Shown one piece after another: positions 23,960 through 33,191 of a DNA stretch of 64,000 nucleotides. The notes beneath the pieces were generated by a model, which was not told the DNA's origin, searched no databases, and saw nothing but the letters and a program-made list of their open reading frames with translations. How positions within the stretch are numbered: the stretch's first letter is position 1; the number at the start of each line of letters is the position of its first letter. The DNA lies in NCBI GenBank assembly GCA_964528445.1, contig CAZGSL010000004.1, forward strand, positions 1 to 64,000. Reading direction: 5' to 3'. Made by a program: the position numbers and the translations under genes. This DNA comes from JAXHMM01 sp964528445. GTDB taxonomy: Bacteria; Bacteroidota; Rhodothermia; Balneolales; Balneolaceae.

Positions 23960-26749
23960 ATGTCCAGAAGCAAGCTTTTCCTACTTGACGGCATGGCGCT
24001 GGCCTACCGTTCTCATTTTGCCTTCATCAGCAGCCGCCTGCAGAATAGCGAGGGCATCCCCACGGGCCCCATCCTGGGTTTCGCGAACACCCTTGAAAAG
24101 ATGCTGGAGGAGGAGAATCCCACCCATATCGCGGTGGCATGGGACACCGACCAGCCTACGTTCCGGCACGAGATGGACGAGGAGTACAAGGCCAACCGCC
24201 CTCCCCAGCCGGAAGAGCTGAAGATTGCTATTCCCCTGATGAAAGAGATGGTCGACCGCTACAACATAAAGAATATCGAAGAGCACGGTTACGAAGCGGA
24301 CGACGTAATCGGGACGATCGCCAGCGACGCGAACGAGGAGGATGTAGATGTTTATCTTGTGACGCCCGACAAGGATTTTATGCAGCTGGTTCATGATCAC
24401 ATCCGTATGTACAAGCCGGATAACAATAACGGCGGCTTCAACGTGATCGGCAGAGAGGAGGTGAAGGAGTATTTCGGGGTCTATCCCGAGAAGGTGGTGG
24501 AAGTGCTGGCGATCCTGGGTGATACCTCTGACAACATACCCGGGGTGAAGGGAATTGGAAAGAAAGGCGCCCCCAAGGTGATCAACGAGTACGGGAGCCT
24601 GGAGGCGGCCATTGAAGCCGCTCCCGAGATGAGTTCCAAGCGCCACCGGGAGGGACTGCAGGAGTACGCCGAGGAGGCGCTGCACGCGAAAGAGATGGTC
24701 ACCATTCATACCGATGTGCCCAACGTGGAGCACTGGAGGGAACTGGAGTGGGAGGGGGCCGACAAGGAGAAGCTCGGGGCTTTCTTTGAGCGAATGGAAT
24801 TCCGGACCCTTACGAAAAAATACCTGGGACGTGAGGTTGCCCGCCCGGCGGACCGCGGCGGGGAGTCCGGCGACGATTCCCAGGGAGACCTGTTCCGGGA
24901 AGGGGAGGAGGAAAAAGGGGAGGCGGACGACCCGGTTTTCGACTCCTACGACCCCGAGCTTTGCAGCTACGAACTGGTGGACGAGCTTGAGAAGGTGGAA
25001 GAGCTGGTGGAGAGACTGTCGGGAGAACCGGAGCTCTGTTTTGACACGGAGACAGACGGGGTTGACCCCATGGTCAACCGGCTGGTGGGCATCTCCCTGA
25101 GCACCACTTCCGGGGTGGCCTACTATATTCCGGTGGAGGTGCACGGTGCGCCTTCCAGGGAGGAGGTGATCGACCGGCTCCAGCCGCTTTTCGCCGACGA
25201 AGAGAGCCTGAAGATCGCCCACAACTTCAAATTTGACTACGTGATGCTGAGCCGCGCGGGTATGGATTTCGCCGGTCCCGCATTCGATACCATGATCGCG
25301 GGCTACCTGCTGGACGCCGACCAGAAGCTGAAAATGGATACCCTCGCCCAAAAATACCTGGGGTATCGTCCCATACCGATCCAGGAACTGATCGGAGAGG
25401 GACGAAGCCAGAAGACCATGGACGAGATTCCCCCGGAGGAGGTCACCGTCTATGCCTGCGAAGACGCCGACATTACCCTCCGGCTCTACGAGGTGCTGTG
25501 GGAGCGGCTGGAAGAGGATCAGCTCGAGAAAATCGCCGAAGAGCTGGAATTTCCCCTTATTCCCGTGCTGGCCGAGATGGAGATGAACGGAATAAAGGTG
25601 GATACCGGCATCCTGGAGGAGCTGTCGGAGGAACTGCGCGGGGAGCTGATCGACCTGGAGGAGCGGATCCACGAGAAGGCGGGAACGGAGTTCAATATCA
25701 ATTCGCCCCAGCAGCTGGGAGAGGTACTCTTTGAGAAAATGGGCCTTCCCGCGGGTAAGAAAACGAAGACCGGGCAGTACTCCACGGCCGAGTCGGTACT
25801 CTCCAAGCTGGCGGACGAATACGAGGTGCCCTCCCTGGTCCTGGAATACCGGGCGCTCAGCAAGCTGAAATCCACCTATGTAGAGGCTCTGCCCAAGCTT
25901 ATTCACGAGGAAACAGGCCGCATACATACCGATTTCAACCAGAGCATAGCGGCGACCGGGCGGCTCTCTTCCTCCAATCCGAACCTGCAGAACATACCGG
26001 TGCGCACGGAGAGAGGGCGGGAGATACGGAAAGCGTTTGTGGCCGGGGAGGGCTGTAAACTGCTGTCGGCCGATTACTCCCAGGTGGAGCTGCGCATTAT
26101 CGCTTCAATATCGGGCGACGAAAATATGACCGCGGCCTTCCGGAACGGCGAGGATATCCACTCTCGTACAGCCAAGGAGATTTTCGGGCTGGATTCCATC
26201 GATGAAGTGACTCCCGACCATCGCCGCAAGGCCAAGGAGGTGAATTTTGGCATTCCCTACGGGGTGAGCGCCTACGGACTGGCGAACCGGCTGGGTATCA
26301 GCAACGGGGAGGGAAAGGAGATGATCGACCACTATTTTGAGCGTTTTCCCGGCATCAGGGAGTACATCAGCGAAACTACGCAATTTGCCCGGGAGCACGG
26401 CTACGTAAAAACGCTGATGGGACGCCGCCGGTACATTCGCGACATCCGGGCCGGCAACTGGAACGTTCGCTCATTCGCCGAGCGGACCGCGATCAACATG
26501 CCCATCCAGGGCACGGCTGCGGACATCATTAAGAAGGCGATGATTGAAATTCAGCGGATGATTGAAGAAGAGGGACTCGGCACGCGCATGCTGCTCCAGG
26601 TACACGACGAGCTGATCTTCGAGGTGCCCTCGGACGAGCGAGAGGAGATTCCGGGGCGCATTCGCGAACTCATGGAGAGTGCCTATCCGCTTTCCGTGCC
26701 TCTGGAAGTGGAGATGGGACTGGCCGACAACTGGCTGGCGGCCCACTAG
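23960..26749 (+). CDS. polA: DNA polymerase I
   Basis: The 929-residue enzyme has all three domains. The 5' nuclease (1 to about 290) has KLFLLDGMALAYRSHFAF, VAWDTDQPTFRHEMDEEYKA, YEADDVIGTIA and VTPDKDFMQLV. An acidic linker leads to the 3'-5' exonuclease (about 350-530), whose DxE site is intact (CFDTETDGVD), with YACEDADITLRLYE. The polymerase (to the end) has motif A LLSADYSQVELRIIAS, motif B RRKAKEVNFGIPYG and motif C LQVHDELIFEV. Proofreading should therefore be active. I chose ATG 23960; longer frames overlap the divergent phosphatase gene. Its stop codon directly abuts that of the convergent DUF6588 gene. Confidence 0.97.
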   Translation: MSRSKLFLLDGMALAYRSHFAFISSRLQNSEGIPTGPILGFANTLEKMLEEENPTHIAVAWDTDQPTFRHEMDEEYKANRPPQPEELKIAIPLMKEMVDRYNIKNIEEHGYEADDVIGTIASDANEEDVDVYLVTPDKDFMQLVHDHIRMYKPDNNNGGFNVIGREEVKEYFGVYPEKVVEVLAILGDTSDNIPGVKGIGKKGAPKVINEYGSLEAAIEAAPEMSSKRHREGLQEYAEEALHAKEMVTIHTDVPNVEHWRELEWEGADKEKLGAFFERMEFRTLTKKYLGREVARPADRGGESGDDSQGDLFREGEEEKGEADDPVFDSYDPELCSYELVDELEKVEELVERLSGEPELCFDTETDGVDPMVNRLVGISLSTTSGVAYYIPVEVHGAPSREEVIDRLQPLFADEESLKIAHNFKFDYVMLSRAGMDFAGPAFDTMIAGYLLDADQKLKMDTLAQKYLGYRPIPIQELIGEGRSQKTMDEIPPEEVTVYACEDADITLRLYEVLWERLEEDQLEKIAEELEFPLIPVLAEMEMNGIKVDTGILEELSEELRGELIDLEERIHEKAGTEFNINSPQQLGEVLFEKMGLPAGKKTKTGQYSTAESVLSKLADEYEVPSLVLEYRALSKLKSTYVEALPKLIHEETGRIHTDFNQSIAATGRLSSSNPNLQNIPVRTERGREIRKAFVAGEGCKLLSADYSQVELRIIASISGDENMTAAFRNGEDIHSRTAKEIFGLDSIDEVTPDHRRKAKEVNFGIPYGVSAYGLANRLGISNGEGKEMIDHYFERFPGIREYISETTQFAREHGYVKTLMGRRRYIRDIRAGNWNVRSFAERTAINMPIQGTAADIIKKAMIEIQRMIEEEGLGTRMLLQVHDELIFEVPSDEREEIPGRIRELMESAYPLSVPLEVEMGLADNWLAAH

Positions 26750-27892
26750 TCAGCGGATGCTGACGCCCAGCCCCGCGCGCAGCACGGGGTAGGTGGAGTG
26801 GGTATATGCGGCATTCAGATTGAAGATCCAGAGATGCAGTGAGAATCCGGCCGTGGCCCGCAGGGACCCGCTGTTCTTGAAATCCAGGGAAACCGGGTCC
26901 TCCAGGGCATCGACGATTTTCGGCTGATTATCCGGACCCTGGGGCCGGTTGGGATCGAAGTCGGGATTACGGGCGAGTGCGGGATAGTTGCCCGTCGTGC
27001 CGAGGACCACTTGAGATTGCTGATAACCCACCCCGCCGTAAACGGAGATGAAGGGAAAATCCTTTCCGACGAGCGCGTTTACCACCAGTCCGCTGGTTTC
27101 CAGGCTGGCCCGCTGACCCTCCCAGACAGAGGCGTTATGGGGATTTTCGGTCTGGGCATCCACTTCCGGCTGCACGTCCAGGTCAATGTGGGTATTAAGG
27201 CGGGTGTATCCCGCCTGCAGGGAAATATCGACCGGCAGCCGGTTTCCGCCCGGCAGCCAGCGGTTGATCCGGTGCTTGACCGCCGCTCCCAGCAGATCCA
27301 CCCGGGCGTCGCCCATTCCCACCTGTGGCAGGTACCTGAGGGAGAGATCCAGATCCCCCGGAACTCCCACGCTCAGCTGAAGCATCGGGGAGGGGATATA
27401 GGGATAGCCGGATCCTTCGGGCAGGACTGTCTCGAATAACCGGCGTTCTCCGCCGCCGGGGAGTTCCACCGTTTCGAGGGAGCCGATTGTGGCCCCCGGC
27501 TCATCCTCTCCTGCCAGGGTGGGCGAGTCGGGACAGGATACGGCGTTGGACTGCCCGTCCACGCAGGTGATGTGCTGGAAATCAAGTTCGCTCAGATCCA
27601 TGACCTGTCCGGCCGCGGGCACCAGGGAGACGCTGGCGTTAACGGTCAGGTCAATGCCGAGCGGAGCACGCGTGCCCGCCCGGCTGAACCACCCTGTGTT
27701 GAGATTGCCTCCCAGTCCCTTGCCGACGGGTTTCAGGTATTCGCGCATCAAAAGTGTGGCGTCTGACTCCCCGGCACGGAGCAGGGTGCCGATGTCCTGG
27801 TACTGCGCGTGCAGCGTTTGCGTCTGGGCGGCCACAGCCAGTGCCCCAACGAGTGCAGCACGGATGAGTTGGCTGAGAAGGGTAGTGCTCAT
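26750..27892 (-). CDS. DUF6588 family predicted outer-membrane protein
   Basis: The 380-residue protein has a signal peptide (RAALVGALAVAAQTQTLHAQ). Its body begins with a region resembling the DUF6588 start: DATLLMREYLKPVGKGLGG and FSRAGTRAPLGIDLTVNAS. The rest consists of alternating-hydrophobicity strands such as MLQLSVGVPGDLDLSLRYLP and VDISLQAGYTRLNTHIDLDV, and it ends VLRAGLGVSIR. This pattern suggests an outer-membrane barrel. Two Cys (TCVDGQSNAVSC) may form a loop disulfide. Function is unknown. It ends on the base next to the polA stop with no spacer. Confidence 0.8.
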   Translation of the reverse strand: MSTTLLSQLIRAALVGALAVAAQTQTLHAQYQDIGTLLRAGESDATLLMREYLKPVGKGLGGNLNTGWFSRAGTRAPLGIDLTVNASVSLVPAAGQVMDLSELDFQHITCVDGQSNAVSCPDSPTLAGEDEPGATIGSLETVELPGGGERRLFETVLPEGSGYPYIPSPMLQLSVGVPGDLDLSLRYLPQVGMGDARVDLLGAAVKHRINRWLPGGNRLPVDISLQAGYTRLNTHIDLDVQPEVDAQTENPHNASVWEGQRASLETSGLVVNALVGKDFPFISVYGGVGYQQSQVVLGTTGNYPALARNPDFDPNRPQGPDNQPKIVDALEDPVSLDFKNSGSLRATAGFSLHLWIFNLNAAYTHSTYPVLRAGLGVSIR

Positions 27893-27988
27893 GGTACGGA
27901 TATTTGGTTTACGGGCTCGTTAATAAATCGGTGTAATATATCAAATGCCCCGTTGTTAGTTAAACCGGAAAGGGATGTGCGTGTTTCC

Positions 27989-28921
27989 CTAATCCTCCTG
28001 CAGGGATTCCAGGATATTGAGGTAGGAATCGTATCGGTCCGGGTGTATCTCCCCCTCCTCGAACGCCTCCATCACCCCACAGCCGGGCTCGTGGCTGTGC
28101 GTGCAGTTGTTGAATTTACACTGCTCCCTCCAGGGCCGCATTTCGGGGAAGTAGAGAGAGAGCTCCCAGGGCTCGATGTTGACCAGGCCGAACTCCCGGA
28201 TGCCCGGGGTGTCCACCAGGTAGCCGCCGAATTCCAGGGGCAGAAGTTTGGCAAAAGTGGTGGTGTGCCGCCCCTTTTCGTTGTAGGTGGAGACTTCCCC
28301 CACCTTTCGGTCGAGATTGGGGTCCAGGGTATTGACAATAGAGGATTTACCCACCCCGGACGGCCCGATAAAGACCGAAACGCTCTCCTTCAGGTGGTCC
28401 CTCAGCGGTGCCAGGCTCTCGGGAGTGTTTATGCTGGTTACAAAAACGGGATAATCCAGCTCGGCGTACATCTCCCTCAGTTCCTCAAGGTGGGCGCGAT
28501 CGTTTTCGTCGGCCAGGTCGGACTTGTTGAATACAACAGCCGCGGGTATGCGGTACGCTTCGCAGGTGACGAGGAACCGGTCCAGGAAGCCATGCTTGGG
28601 ACGGGGTTTTTTAACGGACTGTACCACGTAGGCCCGGTCCACGTTGGAGGCGAGGATCTGCTTGCCTTGGCGGGCGTGGGTGGATTCGCGGATGACGTAA
28701 TTTTCCCGCTCGTGGATTTCCTGGATCGAACCGCTGCCGTCCTGGTTCAGGGTGAACGTGACCCGGTCGCCCACCGAGATGGGATTGGTGGTGTTCCGGT
28801 CTTTCTGCCGGAATCGTCCCGGGAGCCGGCAGCGGGTAATGTCACGGTGATCGTTTCCCCGGGCAACCTTATACCAGCTGCCGGTGGACTCGATCACGCG
28901 TCCTGTGTACGTCTCCTCCAC
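27989..28921 (-). CDS. rsgA: Ribosome small-subunit biogenesis GTPase RsgA
   Basis: The 310-residue circularly permuted GTPase acts in late maturation of the 30S subunit. An OB-fold N-domain leads to the G motifs in permuted order: G4 NKSD, then G1 GPSGVGKSSIVN, then G3 DTPGIREFG. The C-terminal zinc knuckle CKFNNCTHSHEPGC provides Cys and His ligands. Length and order are normal. Translation starts at GTG 28921, only two bases after the lon stop, so expression is probably coupled to lon. Confidence 0.96.
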   Translation of the reverse strand: MEETYTGRVIESTGSWYKVARGNDHRDITRCRLPGRFRQKDRNTTNPISVGDRVTFTLNQDGSGSIQEIHERENYVIRESTHARQGKQILASNVDRAYVVQSVKKPRPKHGFLDRFLVTCEAYRIPAAVVFNKSDLADENDRAHLEELREMYAELDYPVFVTSINTPESLAPLRDHLKESVSVFIGPSGVGKSSIVNTLDPNLDRKVGEVSTYNEKGRHTTTFAKLLPLEFGGYLVDTPGIREFGLVNIEPWELSLYFPEMRPWREQCKFNNCTHSHEPGCGVMEAFEEGEIHPDRYDSYLNILESLQED

Positions 28922-28923
28922 GA

Positions 28924-31458
28924 TTATTCCATCACGATGGATTCCTCGGAGGCATCGCGCGTGACCGGGTCGCGGCCGTTGCGCGACTTGTACTCCTCGG
29001 AAACGTTGAATCGCTCCTGCGGATCCATTACGGCCTCCTCTTCCAGCACCATTTCGAGGAGCGGATCCATGCGCTCCAGGTATTGGACCTCCAGGTCGCC
29101 GATTACGTCTTCCTCGATCTCCGAGACATCTTTTTCGTTCTTCTCGGGCAGCAGTACCGTTTCAATGCCGGCACGCTTAGCGGCAAGGACCTTCTCCTTG
29201 ATGCCCCCGACGGGCAGGACCTGTCCGCGCAGGGTGATCTCGCCGGTCATGGCGATGGTGTCTTTTACCTTGCGCTGGGTGAAGATGGAGGCCACGGCCG
29301 AGAAGATGCTTATGCCGGCCGAAGGCCCGTCTTTGGGCACTGCGCCCTTGGGAACGTGAATATGCAGGTCCCAGTATTTGAAAGCTTCGCCCGGGATGTT
29401 CAGTTCGTCGGAATGGGCGCGCAGGTAGGACATCGCCAGCATGGCAGATTCCTTCATCACGTCCCCGAGCTGCCCGGTGATGTGCAGCTTGCCGTTTCCC
29501 TTGGAGACGCTGGCTTCGATAAAGAGGATGTCACCCCCGTAGGGCGTCCAGGCCAGTCCCGTCGCGACTCCGGGTACGGTGGTTCGCTCGGCCACCTCGG
29601 AGTAGTATTTGCGTTTCCCCAGATAATCGGCCACTTCGTTGACGCCGACCGTATATTTTTTCTCTTTTCCGCGTGCAATCTTGGCGGCTACGCCCCGGCA
29701 TACCGCCCCGATCTGCCGTTCCAGGGTGCGTACGCCCGACTCGCGGGTGTATTCGTCGATGATTTTGTCGATGGCCTGGCGGGTAAGCTTGATGTGATCT
29801 TCCGAAAGCCCGTTTTCGGTGATCTGTTTGGGAATGAGATGCTGCCGGGCAATCTCCCGCTTCTCCTGGAGGGTGTATCCGCTGATGTTGATGATCTCCA
29901 TCCGGTCGCGAAGGGGCGCGGGAATGGTCTCCAGGGAGTTGGCCGTGGCGATGAACAGAACACGCGACAGATCGTATTCCAGTTCCAGGTAGTTGTCGGC
30001 AAACGAGTCGTTCTGCTCAGGATCCAGTACCTCCAGCAGGGCGGAGGTCGGATCGCCTCGGTAATCGGATCCCACCTTGTCGATTTCGTCCAGCATCATG
30101 ACGGGATTGCCGGTTCCCGCTTTTTTCATGGCGCGAAGGATGCGGCCCGGCAGGGCACCTATATAGGTTCTGCGATGACCCCGTATCTCGGCCTCGTCGT
30201 GTATGCCGCCCAGGCTGAACCGTTCGAATTCCCGGTCGAGGGCACGAGCGATGGATTTACCCAGGGAAGTTTTTCCCACGCCCGGGGGACCGTAAAAACA
30301 GAGGATGGGGGCTTTCATGTCCTTTTTCAGCTTCAATACGGCCAGGTACTCGATAATCCGTTTCTTGACCTTTTCCAGCCCGTAATGGTCTTCGTCCAGC
30401 ACTTTCTGGGCGTTATCCAGGTCAAGATTGTCGTCGGAGTAATCATCCCACGGCAGATCCAGTATCCACTCGATGTAGGAGTGGATGATCCCGTAATTGG
30501 GAGAGGAGTTGGGAGTTCGTTCCAGGCGCTGGAGTTCTTTTTCGGCCGTTTCCCGGGCCTCATCTGGGAGATTTTTCTTCTCCAGTTTCTGACGGAGCTC
30601 CTCGATCTCCTCCTGTTCGCTGTCTTCTCCCAGTGCCTCCTGGATCGCCTTCATCTGCTGCCGAAGGTAGAAGTCGCGCTGCTGTTCGTCGATGTCCGAT
30701 TTTACCTTGGTTCTGATCTCCTCGCTGAGATTGAGCACCTGCAGCTCCTTGTTGAGGAACTGCATCACCAGCTCGATCCGCTCGGAGAAATTCTGTATCT
30801 CCAGGATCTTCTGCTTGTCGGACGTCGAGACGTTCAAATTGGAGGAGATGAAATTCAGCAGGAAGGTCGGGCTGCTGATGTTGTTGATGGCTATGGAAGC
30901 CTCCGAAGGAATGTTGGGAGAGAGATTCACGATTTTGCTCGCCGTCTCTTTCACCGACCGGATGGAGGCGTCCAGCTCCACCCCGGATAGGTCCATCTCC
31001 TGGCGGTAGGGCTCCACCGATGCCCGGAAATAGGGATCCACCTGGGTGAACTCCTCCACCCGGAAGATGGTCTTGCCCTGTATGACGATGCTTTTACTGC
31101 CGTCGGGCATTTTGATCAGCTTGAGAATCTGCGCGACGGTACCCACCCGGAAGAGATCGTCCGGATCGGGATCTTCCTCCTCTTCGTCCTTCTGGCTGAC
31201 TACCCCGATGGTTTTGTCGGATTCGTAGGCTTCCTTTACCAATTCCAGGGAACGGTCTCGGCCCACCGTGATGGGGACCACCACCCCGGGGAAGAGCACG
31301 GTGTTCTTCAGCGGAAGTATGGGAAGCTTGTCGGGTATTTCCGACTGGGAAAGTTCTTTTTCTTCCTCCTCCGACATGAGCGGGATCGCCTGTTCGAAGT
31401 CATCGAACTTTTCGTCCACATCCTCAAAATCGGAGAAATCTTTGTAAAAGGAATCCAT
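28924..31458 (-). CDS. lon: ATP-dependent protease Lon
   Basis: The 844-residue cytoplasmic protease degrades damaged and regulatory proteins. The N-terminal LAN domain starts at about residue 45 (LPILPLKNTVLFPGVVVPI), after an acidic 40-residue extension. A coiled-coil middle follows. The AAA module has Walker A GPPGVGKTSLGKS and Walker B MLDEIDKVG. The C-terminal protease domain has the catalytic Ser in KDGPSAGISIF and the Lys about 43 residues later in GIKEKVLAA, forming the Ser-Lys dyad. The first gene of a lon-rsgA pair, it follows a 167-base gap that contains a short tandem TTGACAGG repeat at 31603-31618. Confidence 0.97.
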   Translation of the reverse strand: MDSFYKDFSDFEDVDEKFDDFEQAIPLMSEEEEKELSQSEIPDKLPILPLKNTVLFPGVVVPITVGRDRSLELVKEAYESDKTIGVVSQKDEEEEDPDPDDLFRVGTVAQILKLIKMPDGSKSIVIQGKTIFRVEEFTQVDPYFRASVEPYRQEMDLSGVELDASIRSVKETASKIVNLSPNIPSEASIAINNISSPTFLLNFISSNLNVSTSDKQKILEIQNFSERIELVMQFLNKELQVLNLSEEIRTKVKSDIDEQQRDFYLRQQMKAIQEALGEDSEQEEIEELRQKLEKKNLPDEARETAEKELQRLERTPNSSPNYGIIHSYIEWILDLPWDDYSDDNLDLDNAQKVLDEDHYGLEKVKKRIIEYLAVLKLKKDMKAPILCFYGPPGVGKTSLGKSIARALDREFERFSLGGIHDEAEIRGHRRTYIGALPGRILRAMKKAGTGNPVMMLDEIDKVGSDYRGDPTSALLEVLDPEQNDSFADNYLELEYDLSRVLFIATANSLETIPAPLRDRMEIINISGYTLQEKREIARQHLIPKQITENGLSEDHIKLTRQAIDKIIDEYTRESGVRTLERQIGAVCRGVAAKIARGKEKKYTVGVNEVADYLGKRKYYSEVAERTTVPGVATGLAWTPYGGDILFIEASVSKGNGKLHITGQLGDVMKESAMLAMSYLRAHSDELNIPGEAFKYWDLHIHVPKGAVPKDGPSAGISIFSAVASIFTQRKVKDTIAMTGEITLRGQVLPVGGIKEKVLAAKRAGIETVLLPEKNEKDVSEIEEDVIGDLEVQYLERMDPLLEMVLEEEAVMDPQERFNVSEEYKSRNGRDPVTRDASEESIVME

Positions 31459-31625
31459 ATATGTCTTGTGCAGTTTTCACAAATCTTCGAAGCGTAACGT
31501 TGTCCCTCATTATGTGCAAAATGGGAGCCAGGCTGCCTGCTTCTACCAATAAGTCAGGCTTACTGGCAAAATAACAAACTGAGCGTGAATTGCAGGGTCC
31601 GGTTGACAGGTTGACAGGGTTGTGA

Positions 31626-33191
31626 TCAGAAATGGTATCGCAGTCCGCCGAACGCCCCTCCCGCTGGCTCGAGGCCCCCTCCTCCCGGCAGACTCAAAAA
31701 GCGGGCGGAAAAAGTGAGGTCGAAGGAAGCGGTCTCAATACCGCTGCCCAGGGTCCATTGAACGGGACGGCCGGGGACGAGCTGTGCCCCCGCGCGCAGG
31801 GGAAGAAAGAGGAGAGGCCGAAGTTCCACACCCAGGTGGACGGACGGCTGCTTCGTGCTGAAAGCGGTGTTGGCGAGGCCCACGGTGATATCCCCCGCTA
31901 ACCTGAAGCGCCCGAATCCGATCATCAAGCCGCCGTTTACGGAGGTCGGAAGGGACCGTATAAGCGTTGCGGAGGAGACGCTGTCGGGATTTGCGAGGGG
32001 ATTGGGGAGTTCGGTCAGGCTGTCAAGATATTCCAGGAACTGACCGTCGTCGCCCGTAAACACCGATGCAGCAATACCCTGCAGGTCCGGGGAGGCGCCC
32101 GAAGGCCCGTCGAGGATGCGGTAGGGACGCCGGGAGTAGCGCATGACGCCGAGGTCGGTAACGGAGAGCGCCAGGTAAACCCCCGGGCCCGTGCGGGGTA
32201 TCGGTGTTTCTTTGGCGAAGAACGTATTGTCAAACGGGATCGCGTAGGTAAGGCCGAAATCCAGTCCCACTCCCCAGCCGGAAGGGGAGAGGCTGCTGAG
32301 CGGTTCCAGCGTGCGGTCGATGGAGGAGGGTACGGATTCCCCCGACCGGTATTGCCGGGTCATGCCGGTGTAGTCGCCGCTGGTGGAGTGGCTGTAACGG
32401 TACTCGAAGGAGTCTGCCGTCGATTCGCTGCTCCCGGAATAACGTCCGTCGTACCATACGTCCATCAAAGCCCCGCCCATGACCGCTTTGGGGGCCAGTC
32501 CGACAAAAAGCCGGTTGGTGCCCGGGAAAAGGCCGTTGACGAAGGTGAACTCCCGCGCGAAACCTGCGGAGAGCTCGTACAGGGTCTCTTTCTGCTGACG
32601 CAGGGTAAGATCTCTCACGTCCCCGGTGAACCGCGCGGTATACCAGCCTTTCCCGGTTTCGATACGGGAGCCCTGTCGCGCCCGAATGACCAGGGAATAG
32701 GCGGTTTCCCCGGTATGCCAGCGCACTCCCGCCAGCACGGTTTCCAGGCGGCTGAAATTCCGGGCGACCGTTCGGTCCCCGGGGAACCGGGTGTCCAGTA
32801 TATTCTGACGGCGGGTGTTTCCGAGAGGCTGCCGGCCGGGCTCGTACGGAAGCAGGTTTTTGCCCAGGTACTCTCCCCATTCCCGGACTCCCCCGACAGG
32901 ATATGCCGGTTCCGCGAAAAGGGCCGTTTGGCCAAGTCCGAGATCCACGGCGTTTCCGTGGCCGGTGAGATAGAGATTGGCCGGATTGATGAAATTCGCG
33001 TTGAATCCGTGGATGTAGGCGGTGCCCCCGCCGCCCATGCCTCCGTTTTCGGCGTTGTAGAGTGCCTGACCGAGAGCGGAGGGGACCCACTGCGTGCCCG
33101 GGAGGTGGAGAAGACCGGTAACCATGACCAGCAGAGCGGTACGGAGGAGGGAAGTCCGCAGGAGCCGGGGAAAACCGGTTTGGTGTATCAT
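31626..33191 (-). CDS. DUF5723 family predicted outer-membrane protein
   Basis: The 521-residue protein has a long N-terminal hydrophobic signal (LLRTALLVMVTGLLHLPGT, cleavage near SALGQA). NFINPANLYLTGHGNAVDLG follows. That asparagine-proline region near the N-terminus and the repeated barrel strands fit DUF5723/PorV-like proteins. The C-terminus ends in GGLRYHF, with a terminal aromatic as expected for insertion by the Bam complex. Function is unknown. Its ATG overlaps the pcrA stop by four bases, an unexpected coupling of a helicase with an envelope protein. The coupling may simply reflect dense packing. Confidence 0.78.
   Translation of the reverse strand: MIHQTGFPRLLRTSLLRTALLVMVTGLLHLPGTQWVPSALGQALYNAENGGMGGGGTAYIHGFNANFINPANLYLTGHGNAVDLGLGQTALFAEPAYPVGGVREWGEYLGKNLLPYEPGRQPLGNTRRQNILDTRFPGDRTVARNFSRLETVLAGVRWHTGETAYSLVIRARQGSRIETGKGWYTARFTGDVRDLTLRQQKETLYELSAGFAREFTFVNGLFPGTNRLFVGLAPKAVMGGALMDVWYDGRYSGSSESTADSFEYRYSHSTSGDYTGMTRQYRSGESVPSSIDRTLEPLSSLSPSGWGVGLDFGLTYAIPFDNTFFAKETPIPRTGPGVYLALSVTDLGVMRYSRRPYRILDGPSGASPDLQGIAASVFTGDDGQFLEYLDSLTELPNPLANPDSVSSATLIRSLPTSVNGGLMIGFGRFRLAGDITVGLANTAFSTKQPSVHLGVELRPLLFLPLRAGAQLVPGRPVQWTLGSGIETASFDLTFSARFLSLPGGGGLEPAGGAFGGLRYHF

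Noticed and set aside
23981..25927. 648-codon open frame antisense to polA
   Set aside because: It lies entirely against conserved polymerase codons and is rich in His, Leu and Gln typical of antisense frames.
31603..31618. Tandem TTGACAGG repeat upstream of the DUF5723 stop
   Set aside because: Two 8-base units are too short to call a repeat family or CRISPR; no further copies are seen.
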